Origin: Faecalicatena orotica | GTDB lineage: Bacteria; Bacillota; Clostridia; Lachnospirales; Lachnospiraceae | Direction of reading: 5' to 3' | Length of the DNA: 64,000 nucleotides | Assembly: GCF_003149245.1 (NCBI RefSeq) | Contig: NZ_QGDL01000016.1 | Location: 1 to 64,000 of the forward strand | Shown here: in pieces, positions 44,261-55,506 of the stretch | Numbering within the stretch: position 1 is the first letter of the stretch | Layout: every line of letters begins with the position of its first letter | Position numbers and translations under genes: made by a program | The notes under the pieces: generated by a model | The model's input: the letters and a program-made list of their open reading frames with translations, nothing else | The model's database searches: none | Told to the model about the DNA's origin: nothing

Positions 44261-44698
44261 CTATTCACCTAACGCTCCGTCTATCAGCTTGATCAGCTCT
44301 AACGCTGATCTGAAGGGAACTGTCTTATCTTCGTCCACCCATGTTACCAGTCCCTGCCAGCTGCTGTGCTGACGCTGCTGCACCCGGATAATAAAAGTTC
44401 CTTTATCGCCGTGCTGTTCCAATAGTTCTTCATCTTTCATAACTTTTATCATCCTCTCCTTCTTATTTTCATTCTTTTTAACTGCACGAAATGTTCTGTC
44501 TTCTGTCCCCGGAAAAGGGAAGCTGATACTATTAAAGAAGTCTTCCATATAAAATATCATTTCTTCCAGACTATTTAAGACTTCCGCATCTCTCTTGTAT
44601 GCATGATACAAACGTCCTGATGTTTTACCTTCTTTATAATCATCCACACAAAATACAATTCCGTTGCGGGCCCCTATATAACTTTGACTCTTCTTCAA
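44261..44698 (-). CDS. Uncharacterised small protein upstream of the tip pilin
   Basis: A 145-residue protein beginning at TTG with GGAG 11 bp upstream. No signal peptide or membrane helix is apparent. The C-terminal half, TFIIRVQQRQHSSWQGLVTW and FRSALELIKLIDGAL, has the look of a conserved Clostridia family with no assigned role. Its gene ends 67 bp before the tip pilin start and is the same orientation, so it may be the first gene of the pilus operon. Confidence 0.6.
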   Translation of the reverse strand: MKKSQSYIGARNGIVFCVDDYKEGKTSGRLYHAYKRDAEVLNSLEEMIFYMEDFFNSISFPFPGTEDRTFRAVKKNENKKERMIKVMKDEELLEQHGDKGTFIIRVQQRQHSSWQGLVTWVDEDKTVPFRSALELIKLIDGALGE

Positions 44699-44859
44699 TG
44701 TATATCATGCTCCTTTTCATGCCTTAAGTTTCTATACTATCTATATCATAAACACACTTTAACAGTTTCAGAAACAAAGAAACAATCAAAAGAATTTACA
44801 AAAAGGGGTTTTTTACAAGTTTTTTATTGTTTTTTATTAATTTTAGAATGGACAGGTGG

Positions 44860-44914
44860 TTTTTAAAGGAACAGCTTGTATGGTGATGGCTATTCATCCT
44901 TACAGAACTGTTCC
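44860..44914 (-). terminator. Probable terminator of the wall-hydrolase gene
   Basis: GGAACAG (44868-44874) and CTGTTCC (44908-44914) pair around a long loop; on the minus strand the stem is followed by TTTAAAAACC. Weak but placed just past the stop at 44938. Confidence 0.4.
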
Positions 44915-44937
44915 CCTATATGCCATTCTTAACCCTG

Positions 44938-46704
44938 TTATTTAAAGAAGCTGTCCTGCTGTTTCTCCGTGAAATACTGAAGCGGGTCAACTGCGGTTCC
45001 GTGCTCTTCCACCTGGAAGTGGAGGTGGTTGCCTGTGGACTGTCCCGTTGTACCGGATAATCCGATCTGCTGACCCTTCTCTACTTTCTGTCCTTCTTCT
45101 ACGAATACTTTTTCATGATGCATGTATTTAGTTACGAGTCCATTTCCGTGGTCAATGATAACCATGTTGCCGGCCGTTCCTGCTTCTCCGGCAAATGTGA
45201 CGGTTCCGGATGCTGCTGCGTAAGTCGGTATGTTATACGTTCCTGTTCCAAGATCGATGCCTTTATGATAGGTTCCTGCCCCTGCAATAGGTTCCTCTCT
45301 TGAACCGAAGTCACTTGATAAGAGTGCTCCCGGACACGGGTTTACAAATGTTCCGAGCATATTGCTGAACTCGCCCAGTGTCATGTTATCAAGTCTGTAC
45401 AAGTCATACTGCTCCATCTGTCTGATCAGTGACTGTCCGTATGTCAGGCTGGTTGCCCAGCGGCTTCCTATCTTCATTGCAAATGTGTTTGCATCAGTCA
45501 CACCTAAGGTAAGGTCCAAATAGACTTCCTTCAAAAGATCTGTGCGGTCCTCAATACATTCCGTGTAAGTATCATATACCCGGAAACCGGATACGATCGT
45601 GTAGAGGGATCCGTCCTTTGACTGTTCCCCTGTGATCATATCGACACTTCCTGCCGGTCCTGTTCCTTTGATTCCGAAAAGGTTGTTGTACTGGTATGCC
45701 AGATAAGATAACCCTTTTCCGTCTTCTCCGCCCGGTCCGTACTGTCCGAAACCTGACTCCTGGATGATCTGTGCAATTGTTACAGATGCCGGATACCCTG
45801 TTTCATCCTGACACTTCAATGCTGCTACGATCATTTCCTGTGTAATAAAGGACGGGAGTCCTTCGATTGGAACTGATACGTTATACTTAATCTTCTCGCT
45901 GTCATCTAAGAAGCGGATAGAAGCTGAATAGCTGTTTACCGTACTCTCTTCATATGTACCGCTGCCTGCTGTTTCATAATAGGAATCATCAGTAGCCCCG
46001 CCGTTATCTGAAGGGGGTGTCTGGACCGGTTCGTTTGAACCGCCGTCATCAGGCTGTACGTCGTCCGTTACACCATTATCAGTATTCCCATCATCCGGTT
46101 TCTCAGCTTCGTTCTGGTCACCGTCCGTGTTTCCATCATCAGGCTTCTCAACTTCATCCTGACTTCCATCTGTATTTCCGTCATCAGGCTTTTCCGTTCC
46201 ATCCTGTTCTCCGTCAGGCTTTCCGTCATCAGGCTTTTCAGATTCTCCCTTGTCTTCGTCCGTCTTACCATCGTCAGGCTTTTCTGTTCCGCCCTGCTCT
46301 CCATCAGGCTTTCCATCATCAGGTTTTTCCGTTCCGCCCTGCTCTTCGTCTGTCTTACCATCATCAGGTTTTTCCGTTCCGACCTGTTCTTCGTCTGTTT
46401 TGCCATCATCGGGCTTTTCTGTTCCGCCCTGCTCTCCATCAGGCTTTCCGTCGCCAGGCTTTTCTCCCATACTTTCATCTTCTGGATTTGTCTGGTCAGT
46501 ATTCTCTGTTTCAGTCTCCTGATTTTCGTCTTTCTTATCTTTATCCTTGTCTTTATCTTTTTCCTCATCTGACTGCCCGTCAGTATGTTCCGCCCCGTGC
46601 TGTTCAACTACATTATCCTGCTCTAAACCGAAAGTCGTCTGTATCTGGCCTGCTACGATGCAGATACTAATTCCTAATATAAGTACTACTTTTTTTAACT
46701 TCAT
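44938..46704 (-). CDS. Bifunctional wall hydrolase: glucosaminidase plus M23 endopeptidase
   Basis: A secreted protein of about 588 residues. Signal peptide about 1-27; an acidic repeat region (about 45-215) made of ten or so units like EKPDDGKTDEEQGGT; a glucosaminidase domain (about 280-425: TIAQIIQESGFGQYG, NNLFGIKG); and an M23 metallopeptidase domain (about 460-585) with metal ligands in YHKGIDLG and GNHLHFQVEE. It would cut glycan strands and stem peptides, perhaps to let the pilus pass the wall. GGAGAGG supports the ATG at 46704 over 46713. It lies directly before the pilus genes. Confidence 0.92.
   Translation of the reverse strand: MKLKKVVLILGISICIVAGQIQTTFGLEQDNVVEQHGAEHTDGQSDEEKDKDKDKDKKDENQETETENTDQTNPEDESMGEKPGDGKPDGEQGGTEKPDDGKTDEEQVGTEKPDDGKTDEEQGGTEKPDDGKPDGEQGGTEKPDDGKTDEDKGESEKPDDGKPDGEQDGTEKPDDGNTDGSQDEVEKPDDGNTDGDQNEAEKPDDGNTDNGVTDDVQPDDGGSNEPVQTPPSDNGGATDDSYYETAGSGTYEESTVNSYSASIRFLDDSEKIKYNVSVPIEGLPSFITQEMIVAALKCQDETGYPASVTIAQIIQESGFGQYGPGGEDGKGLSYLAYQYNNLFGIKGTGPAGSVDMITGEQSKDGSLYTIVSGFRVYDTYTECIEDRTDLLKEVYLDLTLGVTDANTFAMKIGSRWATSLTYGQSLIRQMEQYDLYRLDNMTLGEFSNMLGTFVNPCPGALLSSDFGSREEPIAGAGTYHKGIDLGTGTYNIPTYAAASGTVTFAGEAGTAGNMVIIDHGNGLVTKYMHHEKVFVEEGQKVEKGQQIGLSGTTGQSTGNHLHFQVEEHGTAVDPLQYFTEKQQDSFFK
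46010..46530 (-). repeat. 45-bp tandem repeats coding acidic EKPDDG units
   Basis: Within the wall-hydrolase gene, near-identical 45-bp units encode EKPDDGxTDxxQxxT. The repeats leave long alternate open frames on the opposite strand, which are shadows. The number of units is likely to vary between strains. Confidence 0.85.
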
Positions 46705-46893
46705 AAGATACATCCTCTCCTTAATTGTCTGTTACACTGCAACTACAATCTGAATTTGAAATTAACATTTCACCCAAATATATACGTATCCTCAATATAA
46801 TAACATCTTAACAGACTCATAGTCAAAGGAGCAATCAAAAAAATGTTGTTTAAGCGGTATTATTAGGTTTATTTATTGACTGTATTATTAAAA

Positions 46894-46931
46894 AAATTTC
46901 CACAACTGTATTTAAACAGAAGTGGAAATTT
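46894..46931 (-). terminator. Terminator of the BTAD regulator gene
   Basis: AAATTTCCAC and GTGGAAATTT pair with an inner CTGT/ACAG stem; on the minus strand it is followed by TTTTTTTAATAA. Confidence 0.85.
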
Positions 46932-46943
46932 GTATTCATATAT

Positions 46944-48170
46944 TTACTTTACGTCTGCTTCCTTCTCAAAGACAACGCTGTTAACATAGTACTGCACGCC
47001 AGTTCTCTGCCTGCCTACGAGGAAATTGTAGTTAATACGTTTCTGAACGATTGCGCAGCTCTCGAGAGTTGTATTTACGAGAAGTACCAGATATTGCCCT
47101 CTCCCGTAGCGGTTCACAGCATCGCCCCTGCGTATGGACTTGCAGATAGCGTCTCCCAGTCTGCCCGCCAGCTGTTCTAACTGCTCTCCACTCTTCATCC
47201 GGTTACCCTTGCTGTCCACGATCGTACAAAGCATCAGATAGATCGACTGTCCGCTTCTCTCTGCCATGCGGTTCACCATCCGGTAGATTCCCTGAAATAC
47301 CGGATAAGAACACATATATCCTCCCCGGATTTCATCCTTGTCTTCGATCAGTTCTTTCTGGATATTATCCAGCAGATCATACGGGTGCAGCATCTGGTCC
47401 CCCAGCCTGTCGAGAGAACTCATAAGCTTCTGTGAAGGGCGGATTCCCCGCTCCTTGAAATATCTCTCTACCGTCTCTGCATACAGGTCACTTGCTTCTT
47501 CATAACATCCCATACTGATCAGGGCATCCATCGTGATACTTTCCCAGTCTGAGAATGGTGAAATCGCTGTCGCATAGACTCCCAGTTCCTGGAGCTGAAG
47601 GTAATCTTCCTTTTCCTTCAGTATCCCGGCAGCCTCCTCTACGCAGGTACAGAACTGGGCACGGTATCTTCTGGCCTCGGATGCAGCCCAGAGTACCCCC
47701 GCATACATGATCAGAAATTCACCCGTGTAACAGTGGCATGCATCAAGTAAAAGCTGAAGCCTGCAGTCAATATCCTCCTCATTCAAGGCCTCCTGATATA
47801 AACGGTCAAACTCTGACGCATCTTCTATCACAGGAATTTCTTTTGTCCAGTAGAATGTCCCTTTTTCAAGATAAATATAATTTACCTCGGGAAGACCTGC
47901 GTTCTTTAACTTATTCTTAGCATTATAAATTACACTCTGCATCGTGTGGTGAATATTCTTGATGTCCCTGTCCCCAAAAAGCATCTCCTCCAGCTGTTCC
48001 CTTGGCACCCCTTCCTTGCGGTTATGTAGAAGAATCTGCATGAGGTAGGCAAATTGTGTCTCACTTACTTTCTTGCCGAGCAGAGAATTTCCTTTGTACG
48101 TAATCGAAAAATTACCGAACATCTTTACATGTAATGCGTTGTCTTCCAGATCTTTTGCCATCTTAGTCAT
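46944..48170 (-). CDS. BTAD-type transcriptional regulator with a C-terminal GGDEF-like region
   Basis: A 408-residue regulator. The N-terminal winged-helix (about 12-105: LHVKMFGNFSITYKG, LLHNRKEGVPREQLEEMLFG) is the SARP/OmpR-like DNA-binding type, followed by a BTAD helical domain (about 125-260) and a C-terminal domain (about 280-400) with RRGDAVNRYGRGQYLVLL, a pattern like a degenerate GGDEF domain. It is single-gene with its own terminator, next to the pilus locus, and is the best candidate regulator. GGGAG lies 8 bp before the ATG. Confidence 0.8.
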   Translation of the reverse strand: MTKMAKDLEDNALHVKMFGNFSITYKGNSLLGKKVSETQFAYLMQILLHNRKEGVPREQLEEMLFGDRDIKNIHHTMQSVIYNAKNKLKNAGLPEVNYIYLEKGTFYWTKEIPVIEDASEFDRLYQEALNEEDIDCRLQLLLDACHCYTGEFLIMYAGVLWAASEARRYRAQFCTCVEEAAGILKEKEDYLQLQELGVYATAISPFSDWESITMDALISMGCYEEASDLYAETVERYFKERGIRPSQKLMSSLDRLGDQMLHPYDLLDNIQKELIEDKDEIRGGYMCSYPVFQGIYRMVNRMAERSGQSIYLMLCTIVDSKGNRMKSGEQLEQLAGRLGDAICKSIRRGDAVNRYGRGQYLVLLVNTTLESCAIVQKRINYNFLVGRQRTGVQYYVNSVVFEKEADVK

Positions 48171-48426
48171 ATGCCTTTCTCCCTTAAAAATACTAAGAAG
48201 TCCTATCCAGAAATAAACTACGCTATTTCCAGCGGTACGGCCGTCCTGCAGGAATTTTGCCTGAACTTTTATGCCGCCCTTCTCGATGATTGTTACCGGT
48301 TTATATTATATTACCAGTTTTATACATTATATCTTTTACTCTTTGGTGAGTCAATAACAAATCTGCACTTTACGTAAATGCAAAAATATGAGCGCAATCA
48401 AAACACATTTTGTATTTAAATTTGTT

Positions 48427-48984
48427 TTATATTTTTCCAATATAATATAGAATTCTTCCTGCGATATCATTCATACTGACAGGCCCGAAACTTCTGGAAT
48501 CTTCTGATATCTCCCGGTTATCTCCCACTACAAATACTTCAGAAGCCCCAACCTGTACCGGGAACTGTATATCTGCCGACATCCAGTCAGTTTCACCTAA
48601 AGCTTCCTCGAACTCTGCTTCTTTCCCGTTCACATATAGTTTTCCTGCCTGTATATTCACGGTATCCCCGGCAACTGCAACAATCCTCTTCACATATTCT
48701 TCTCCGCCCGGGCGGTTCACAACCACGATATCTCCAACCTTGTACTCCGGCACACTGCGCATATATACGACTTTATCCTGATCATGCAGTGTCGGGTACA
48801 TCGAATCTCCGTCAACTGTTGAGATTCCCATTAATATATAAAAGACAACAAGCATGATAATAATCAGCGCCAGAAACTGCACTGTCGTAACCAGTCTTGT
48901 CTTACGTTCTTCTTTTCTCTTTATCTCTTTTATTCTGGGATCTACATCCTCCAGAACCTTTTTCTTGATTGCATCTATCTCCAT
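48427..48984 (-). CDS. lepB: Signal peptidase I (LepB, Ser/Lys type)
   Basis: A 185-residue membrane protease. One N-terminal helix (about 32-55), nucleophile Ser in DGDSMYPTLHDQDKVVYM, base Lys in EEYVKRIVAVAGD and the conserved VVGDNREISEDSRSFGPV. It removes signal peptides from exported proteins. GGAG 8 bp upstream favours ATG at 48984 over the one at 49020. It differs from the Ser/His enzyme at 30450, so the locus encodes both peptidase types. Confidence 0.94.
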   Translation of the reverse strand: MEIDAIKKKVLEDVDPRIKEIKRKEERKTRLVTTVQFLALIIIMLVVFYILMGISTVDGDSMYPTLHDQDKVVYMRSVPEYKVGDIVVVNRPGGEEYVKRIVAVAGDTVNIQAGKLYVNGKEAEFEEALGETDWMSADIQFPVQVGASEVFVVGDNREISEDSRSFGPVSMNDIAGRILYYIGKI

Positions 48985-49156
48985 GACACCAGCTCCTGTC
49001 CTGTTTGTAAACGGTAACATTTCTTTTATTATAGTTTATTTATAAAATGAATACAAGCTGACAAATATAGGGATTTATATGTTATAATATTACTATTTAT
49101 AGGAACAGCATATAACTGTTAGCCCTATATAATAATTTCAGATAAGGAGCATTTGT

Positions 49157-49855
49157 ATGAAACGGTTCAGTATTTTTAAAGTCATACAGCTATCTGTCTT
49201 GGTCATCATGAGTCTTATCAGTATATTTCTGCTGTTAAAACCCGGTGTCAAGCAATATGTGTTTTCATCCGTTGAGGCAACTACCTTGTTTATCATGATC
49301 TGGCTGGTCCTGATTATCAGCTTCATCTTTATTCTGGTAGACTTAAGGCTGATTTCCTCTATGAAATCAAACTACCACAGTCTGTACGGTGTGGCCTATT
49401 CAGACCCTCTTTCCGGTATTCCGAACCGCTTCAGCTGTGACATTCTGATTGAAAAGTATGTAGATTCAAAGCTGCCGTCCGATATCGGCTGTATTATGAT
49501 TGATATTACAAATCTTCCTGATATTAATAATTCTTACAGCCACGCAATCGGCAACAGGACGATCAAGGAGTTTTCAGACATTCTTTTTTCATGCTCCCTG
49601 TCACTTTGTTTTGTAGGAAGAAACGGGGGCAATAAGTTCCTCGCTATTTTTGAAGACTGTACGCAGGATAAACTGAATTCATTTCTTAAGAAAGTAAAGG
49701 ACCGCGTGGCATTCCGCAACAAACGTGCCGATGCGATCCCGATTGAATACAGGGCAGGCTGTGCACTGAACAGTCAGGAGCACCTCACAAATATTACAGA
49801 ATTGATTGCGCTTGCTAACAAACGGATTTATGAAACCTCAGAGACCGGGAGGTAA
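49157..49855 (+). CDS. Membrane protein with degenerate GGDEF domain
   Basis: A 232-residue protein: two transmembrane helices (about 8-30 and 40-62), then a GGDEF-type fold (about 85-230) with DPLSGIPNRFSCDILIEK and CIMIDITNLPDINNSY. The signature is GGNKF instead of GGD/EEF, so cyclic-di-GMP synthesis is unlikely, though GTP or effector binding may remain. TAAGGAG precedes the ATG. It is followed after 9 bp by a second membrane protein gene, likely one transcript. Confidence 0.85.
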   Translation: MKRFSIFKVIQLSVLVIMSLISIFLLLKPGVKQYVFSSVEATTLFIMIWLVLIISFIFILVDLRLISSMKSNYHSLYGVAYSDPLSGIPNRFSCDILIEKYVDSKLPSDIGCIMIDITNLPDINNSYSHAIGNRTIKEFSDILFSCSLSLCFVGRNGGNKFLAIFEDCTQDKLNSFLKKVKDRVAFRNKRADAIPIEYRAGCALNSQEHLTNITELIALANKRIYETSETGR

Positions 49856-49864
49856 TCTTTTATT

Positions 49865-50845
49865 ATGGCAAAACTGGATTATGAATACCTTGCCGGGATC
49901 CTTGAAAAGGCCCGGGCAGGGGACGGCAATGCTTTTGCCGAGATTTACACAGCAACTTATTATACGCAGTATCAGGTGATCTGCCAGGATACGCAGGATA
50001 AAGATCTGGCTCTGGATCTCCTGCTTCGGCTGTATACTTCCGCTTTTATGGATATTCATTCCTTAAGCTCACCGAAGTATCTCTTATCATGGCTGGATCA
50101 GATCCGGTGTAATATCTGTGCCGAATTCTGCAAAACTGTACAGAAAACTTCATCAAGGAACATCCCGATTTCACACAAAGAGGCTGCCCTGGATGCGTTT
50201 ACGGCCAACCGGATTCTTACCAATGCACTTGCAGTATGCGGCATTGCACCTAGTGATGTTCCGGTAGATGTATTGGAAACGTGGATGAATTACACGAAAC
50301 CGGGAATATACAGGGTCAGATACCTTATTTATTCTATGCTGGCAATACTCGTTCTTCTGCCCCTTTTATTTGTAAAACCTTCTGTCAAAGCAGAGTGGAC
50401 CGGTTCGGGAGAAGGGGGCGCAGAGTATTCACTATCGATTCATTCACTTCTTCCTGTGAGCAGCGTCAGTGCCGAGCTGAACGGGTCTCCTGCAGACCTT
50501 GAAAAGGCCGGGTACAGAGAATACAGGGCAGTGGCTGGTGAGAATGGTACGTTGGATATTACCGTGAGGAGTGTGAATGGACAGACATATACAAGAAGCT
50601 ATGACCTGACCCCATTTGATACTGAACCTCCTGTACTGATCACTTCTGACAGGCGCAGCGGAAAGATTTACCTGACAGTCCGGGAGACCTATTCCGGGAT
50701 AGATTATGAAGGAATCACTGGGTTAACTCCTGAATCTTATGACCCACAAAGCGGACTGCTTGTCTTTCCTGTACCAGATGCAGAAGTTACCGTAAAGATT
50801 CCGGATAACGCAGGAAATACGCTGACTGTCAGTCTGTCTCCTTAA
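49865..50845 (+). CDS. Membrane protein with sigma-region-2-like N terminus and extracellular domain
   Basis: A 326-residue protein. The N-terminal part (about 12-90: AGDGNAFAEIYTATYYTQYQVI, ALDLLLRLYTSAF, YLLSWLDQIRCNICAEF) resembles ECF sigma region 2. No region 4 is found. A transmembrane helix follows (about 158-175: LIYSMLAILVLLPLLFVKP), and a beta-rich extracellular domain (about 180-326). It could be an anti-sigma or membrane-tethered sigma-like sensor; this is inference. The preceding degenerate GGDEF gene is co-transcribed. Confidence 0.6.
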   Translation: MAKLDYEYLAGILEKARAGDGNAFAEIYTATYYTQYQVICQDTQDKDLALDLLLRLYTSAFMDIHSLSSPKYLLSWLDQIRCNICAEFCKTVQKTSSRNIPISHKEAALDAFTANRILTNALAVCGIAPSDVPVDVLETWMNYTKPGIYRVRYLIYSMLAILVLLPLLFVKPSVKAEWTGSGEGGAEYSLSIHSLLPVSSVSAELNGSPADLEKAGYREYRAVAGENGTLDITVRSVNGQTYTRSYDLTPFDTEPPVLITSDRRSGKIYLTVRETYSGIDYEGITGLTPESYDPQSGLLVFPVPDAEVTVKIPDNAGNTLTVSLSP

Positions 50846-50885
50846 ATTGCTGGTATTCAGAATATGTAATGAATATAAATGAAAT

Positions 50886-50955
50886 AAAAAAGACGCTTTA
50901 GATATGTTTTTACTGCTGATTTAATGCAGTTCCAAATCTAAAACGTCTTTTTTTC
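50886..50955. terminator. Bidirectional terminator between the membrane-sensor gene and gyrA
   Basis: AAAAAAGACG and CGTCTTTTTTT flank an inner stem TTTAGAT/ATCTAAA with a central GCTGATTTAATGCAG region. A- and T-runs on either side allow both strands. Confidence 0.85.
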
Positions 50956-51007
50956 GTTACTTAATTTTATAGACTGTGCTCTGTAACTTTAGTCTGCAGA
51001 TGACTCA

Positions 51008-53500
51008 TCACTCTTCTTCATCCTCTGATATTTCAACTTCTTCTCCATCGATTTCCGCTGAAGCCTTCCTAACCTTCGCAACACTTGCAACTTTTTCGTT
51101 ATCCGGCAGGTTGATCAGTTTCACACCGGAGGTTACACGTCCGAGTACTGATATGTCAGAGCATTTCATTCTTATAATGATACCTTCTGTATTGATAATC
51201 ATAATTTCATTATCTTCATCTACAGCCTTCATTCCAACTACATTGCCTGTCTTTTCGGTGATCTTGTAGCATTTCACACCCTTACCGCCTCTGTTCTGTA
51301 CAGTAAACTCATCCATATTGGTACGTTTACCCATACCTTTTTCAGATACGATCAGAAGATCGCTGCCCTGAATACTGATCTGCATTGCGATCACTTCATC
51401 ACGGTCGCTTAAATTCATTCCGCGTACACCCATGGATGTTCTTCCTGTTGCCCTTACGTCCTGTTCGTTAAACCGGATGCACTGTCCATACTTTGTGACA
51501 AGAATTACATCTTCCTGATTATCGGTAATCTTTACTTCAATCAGTTTATCGTCTTCACGCAGCGTAATCGCTGCAAGTCCTGTCTTTCTGACGTTAGCAT
51601 AGTCCTTGATCGGAGTCTTCTTAACAAGACCCTTTTCCGTTGCCATGAACAGATATTTGCCGTCCTCATATTCCTGTATCGGAATCATTGCCGTAATCTT
51701 TTCATCCGGCATCAGCTGGAGCAGATTGATAATGGCTGTTCCTCTGGCCGTTCTGCTTGCCTCAGGAATCTCATATGCTTTCAGACGGTATACCCGGCCT
51801 GTATTTGTAAAGAACATAATATAGTGGTGGGTCGATGTAATAAACAGCTCCTCGATGTAATCGTCATCCAGAGTCTGCATACCCTTGATTCCCTTACCGC
51901 CCCTGTTCTGGCTCTTGAATGTATCTACCGTCATACGTTTGATATATCCGAGCTTTGTCTTCGTTACCACGACATTTTCCCGAGGTATTAAGTCTTCCAT
52001 GGAAATATCAAACTCATCGAATCCAATAGAGGTTCTTCTGTCGTCACCGTACTTATCAGAGATTATCAGGATTTCTTCCCTGATGACGCCGAGGAGAATC
52101 TTCCTGTCTGCGAGGATCGCCTTTAATTCTTCGATCCTTTTCATCAGTTCTGCGTATTCGCTCTCCAGCTTCTCTCTCTCCAGACCTGTCAGTGCACGCA
52201 GACGCATGTCCACGATCGCCTGGGACTGAACCTCTGACAGATCGAACCTTGCCATCAATTCTTCTTTGGCAACCTGTACATTCTTGGAACCGCGGATAAT
52301 CTTAATAACCTCATCGATATTATCAAGGGCAATCAGTAATCCCTGTAAGATATGGGCGCGTTCCTCTGCCTTATTCAGCTCATACTTTGTCCTTCTGGTT
52401 ACGACCTCTTCCTGATGCTTCAGGTAGTATGTCAGCATATCCAGAATGTTCATGACTCTCGGCTCGTTATTCACGAGTGCAAGCATGATAACGCCAAATG
52501 TATCCTGAAGCTGTGTGTGTTTATACAGCTGGTTTAAGATGACATTCGGATTCACGTCACGGCGCAGCTCAATACAAATCCTCATGCCTTCACGGCTGGA
52601 CTGGTCTGCGAGGTCCGTGATACCGTCGATTTTCTTGTCTCTTACAAGCTCTGCGATCTTCTCGATCAGCCTTGCTTTATTTACCATGTATGGAAGTTCC
52701 GTTACAATGATACGGTTCTTACCGTTAGCCATGGGTTCTATATTAGTGATTGCACGGACTCTGATCTTGCCCCGTCCCGTGCGGTATGCTTCTTCAATCC
52801 CTCTTGTTCCGAGTATCTCCGCGCCTGTTGGGAAATCGGGTCCTTTGACTACCTTTAATATTTCCTCAATTGTTGTCTCCCCGTTCTCTTCGATCTGGTC
52901 ATCAATGATCTTCACGACTGCGTTGATGACTTCCCGCAGATTGTGCGGCGGAATATTTGTAGCCATACCTACGGCAATACCGGACGTCCCGTTTACAAGC
53001 AGATTCGGGAATCTGGATGGGAGTACCACCGGTTCTTTCTCTGTCTCATCAAAGTTGGGCGCAAAATCAACGGTATCCTTGTTGATGTCTGCCGTCATCT
53101 CCATGGATATCTTGCTTAAACGCGCCTCTGTATATCGCATGGCTGCCGCCCCGTCCCCATCGACGGAACCAAAGTTTCCATGACCGTCTACCAGAGGGTA
53201 TCTGGTGGACCATTCCTGTGCCAGATTAACGAGTGCCCCGTAGATAGAACTGTCTCCGTGAGGGTGGTATTTACCCATTGTATCACCGACAATACGGGCA
53301 CACTTACGGTGCGGCTTATCGGGTCCGTTGTTCAGTTCGATCATAGAGTAGAGGATTCTTCTCTGCACCGGCTTTAAACCGTCCCTGACATCCGGAAGCG
53401 CTCTGGATGCAATAACGCTCATGGCGTAATCAATGTAGGAAGTTTCCATGGTCTTTTTCAGGTCTACTTCATGGACTTTATCAAAAATATTATCTTCCAT
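51008..53500 (-). CDS. gyrA: DNA gyrase subunit A
   Basis: An 830-residue topoisomerase II subunit that cuts and rejoins DNA. The winged-helix and tower domains hold the catalytic Tyr in [11 protein letters not shown] (about 122). The quinolone region reads [13 protein letters not shown]: the serine at the E. coli 83 position is present, while the 87 position is Gly. The C-terminal beta-pinwheel contains the GyrA box QNRGGKG (twice, about 535 and 735). An acidic tail ends the protein. It follows gyrB by 57 bp, and the minus-strand order matches the Firmicutes origin. Confidence 0.98.
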   Translation of the reverse strand: MEDNIFDKVHEVDLKKTMETSYIDYAMSVIASRALPDVRDGLKPVQRRILYSMIELNNGPDKPHRKCARIVGDTMGKYHPHGDSSIYGALVNLAQEWSTRYPLVDGHGNFGSVDGDGAAAMRYTEARLSKISMEMTADINKDTVDFAPNFDETEKEPVVLPSRFPNLLVNGTSGIAVGMATNIPPHNLREVINAVVKIIDDQIEENGETTIEEILKVVKGPDFPTGAEILGTRGIEEAYRTGRGKIRVRAITNIEPMANGKNRIIVTELPYMVNKARLIEKIAELVRDKKIDGITDLADQSSREGMRICIELRRDVNPNVILNQLYKHTQLQDTFGVIMLALVNNEPRVMNILDMLTYYLKHQEEVVTRRTKYELNKAEERAHILQGLLIALDNIDEVIKIIRGSKNVQVAKEELMARFDLSEVQSQAIVDMRLRALTGLEREKLESEYAELMKRIEELKAILADRKILLGVIREEILIISDKYGDDRRTSIGFDEFDISMEDLIPRENVVVTKTKLGYIKRMTVDTFKSQNRGGKGIKGMQTLDDDYIEELFITSTHHYIMFFTNTGRVYRLKAYEIPEASRTARGTAIINLLQLMPDEKITAMIPIQEYEDGKYLFMATEKGLVKKTPIKDYANVRKTGLAAITLREDDKLIEVKITDNQEDVILVTKYGQCIRFNEQDVRATGRTSMGVRGMNLSDRDEVIAMQISIQGSDLLIVSEKGMGKRTNMDEFTVQNRGGKGVKCYKITEKTGNVVGMKAVDEDNEIMIINTEGIIIRMKCSDISVLGRVTSGVKLINLPDNEKVASVAKVRKASAEIDGEEVEISEDEEE

Positions 53501-53557
53501 TTTTATATCCTTTCCTGTTTCGTGAAATTGTGTAACTGTTCAAAAACCACGAAATTA

Positions 53558-55495
<1,938 letters not shown>

Positions 55496-55506
55496 TTAAA
55501 AACCTC

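Noticed and set aside
46017-46670. Long open frames opposite the acidic repeats of the wall hydrolase
   Set aside because: They are produced by the 45-bp tandem repeats and have no start signals or family features.
48171-48377. 68-codon plus-strand frame before the BTAD regulator
   Set aside because: No convincing ribosome site, no family resemblance, and it spans the regulator's upstream region.
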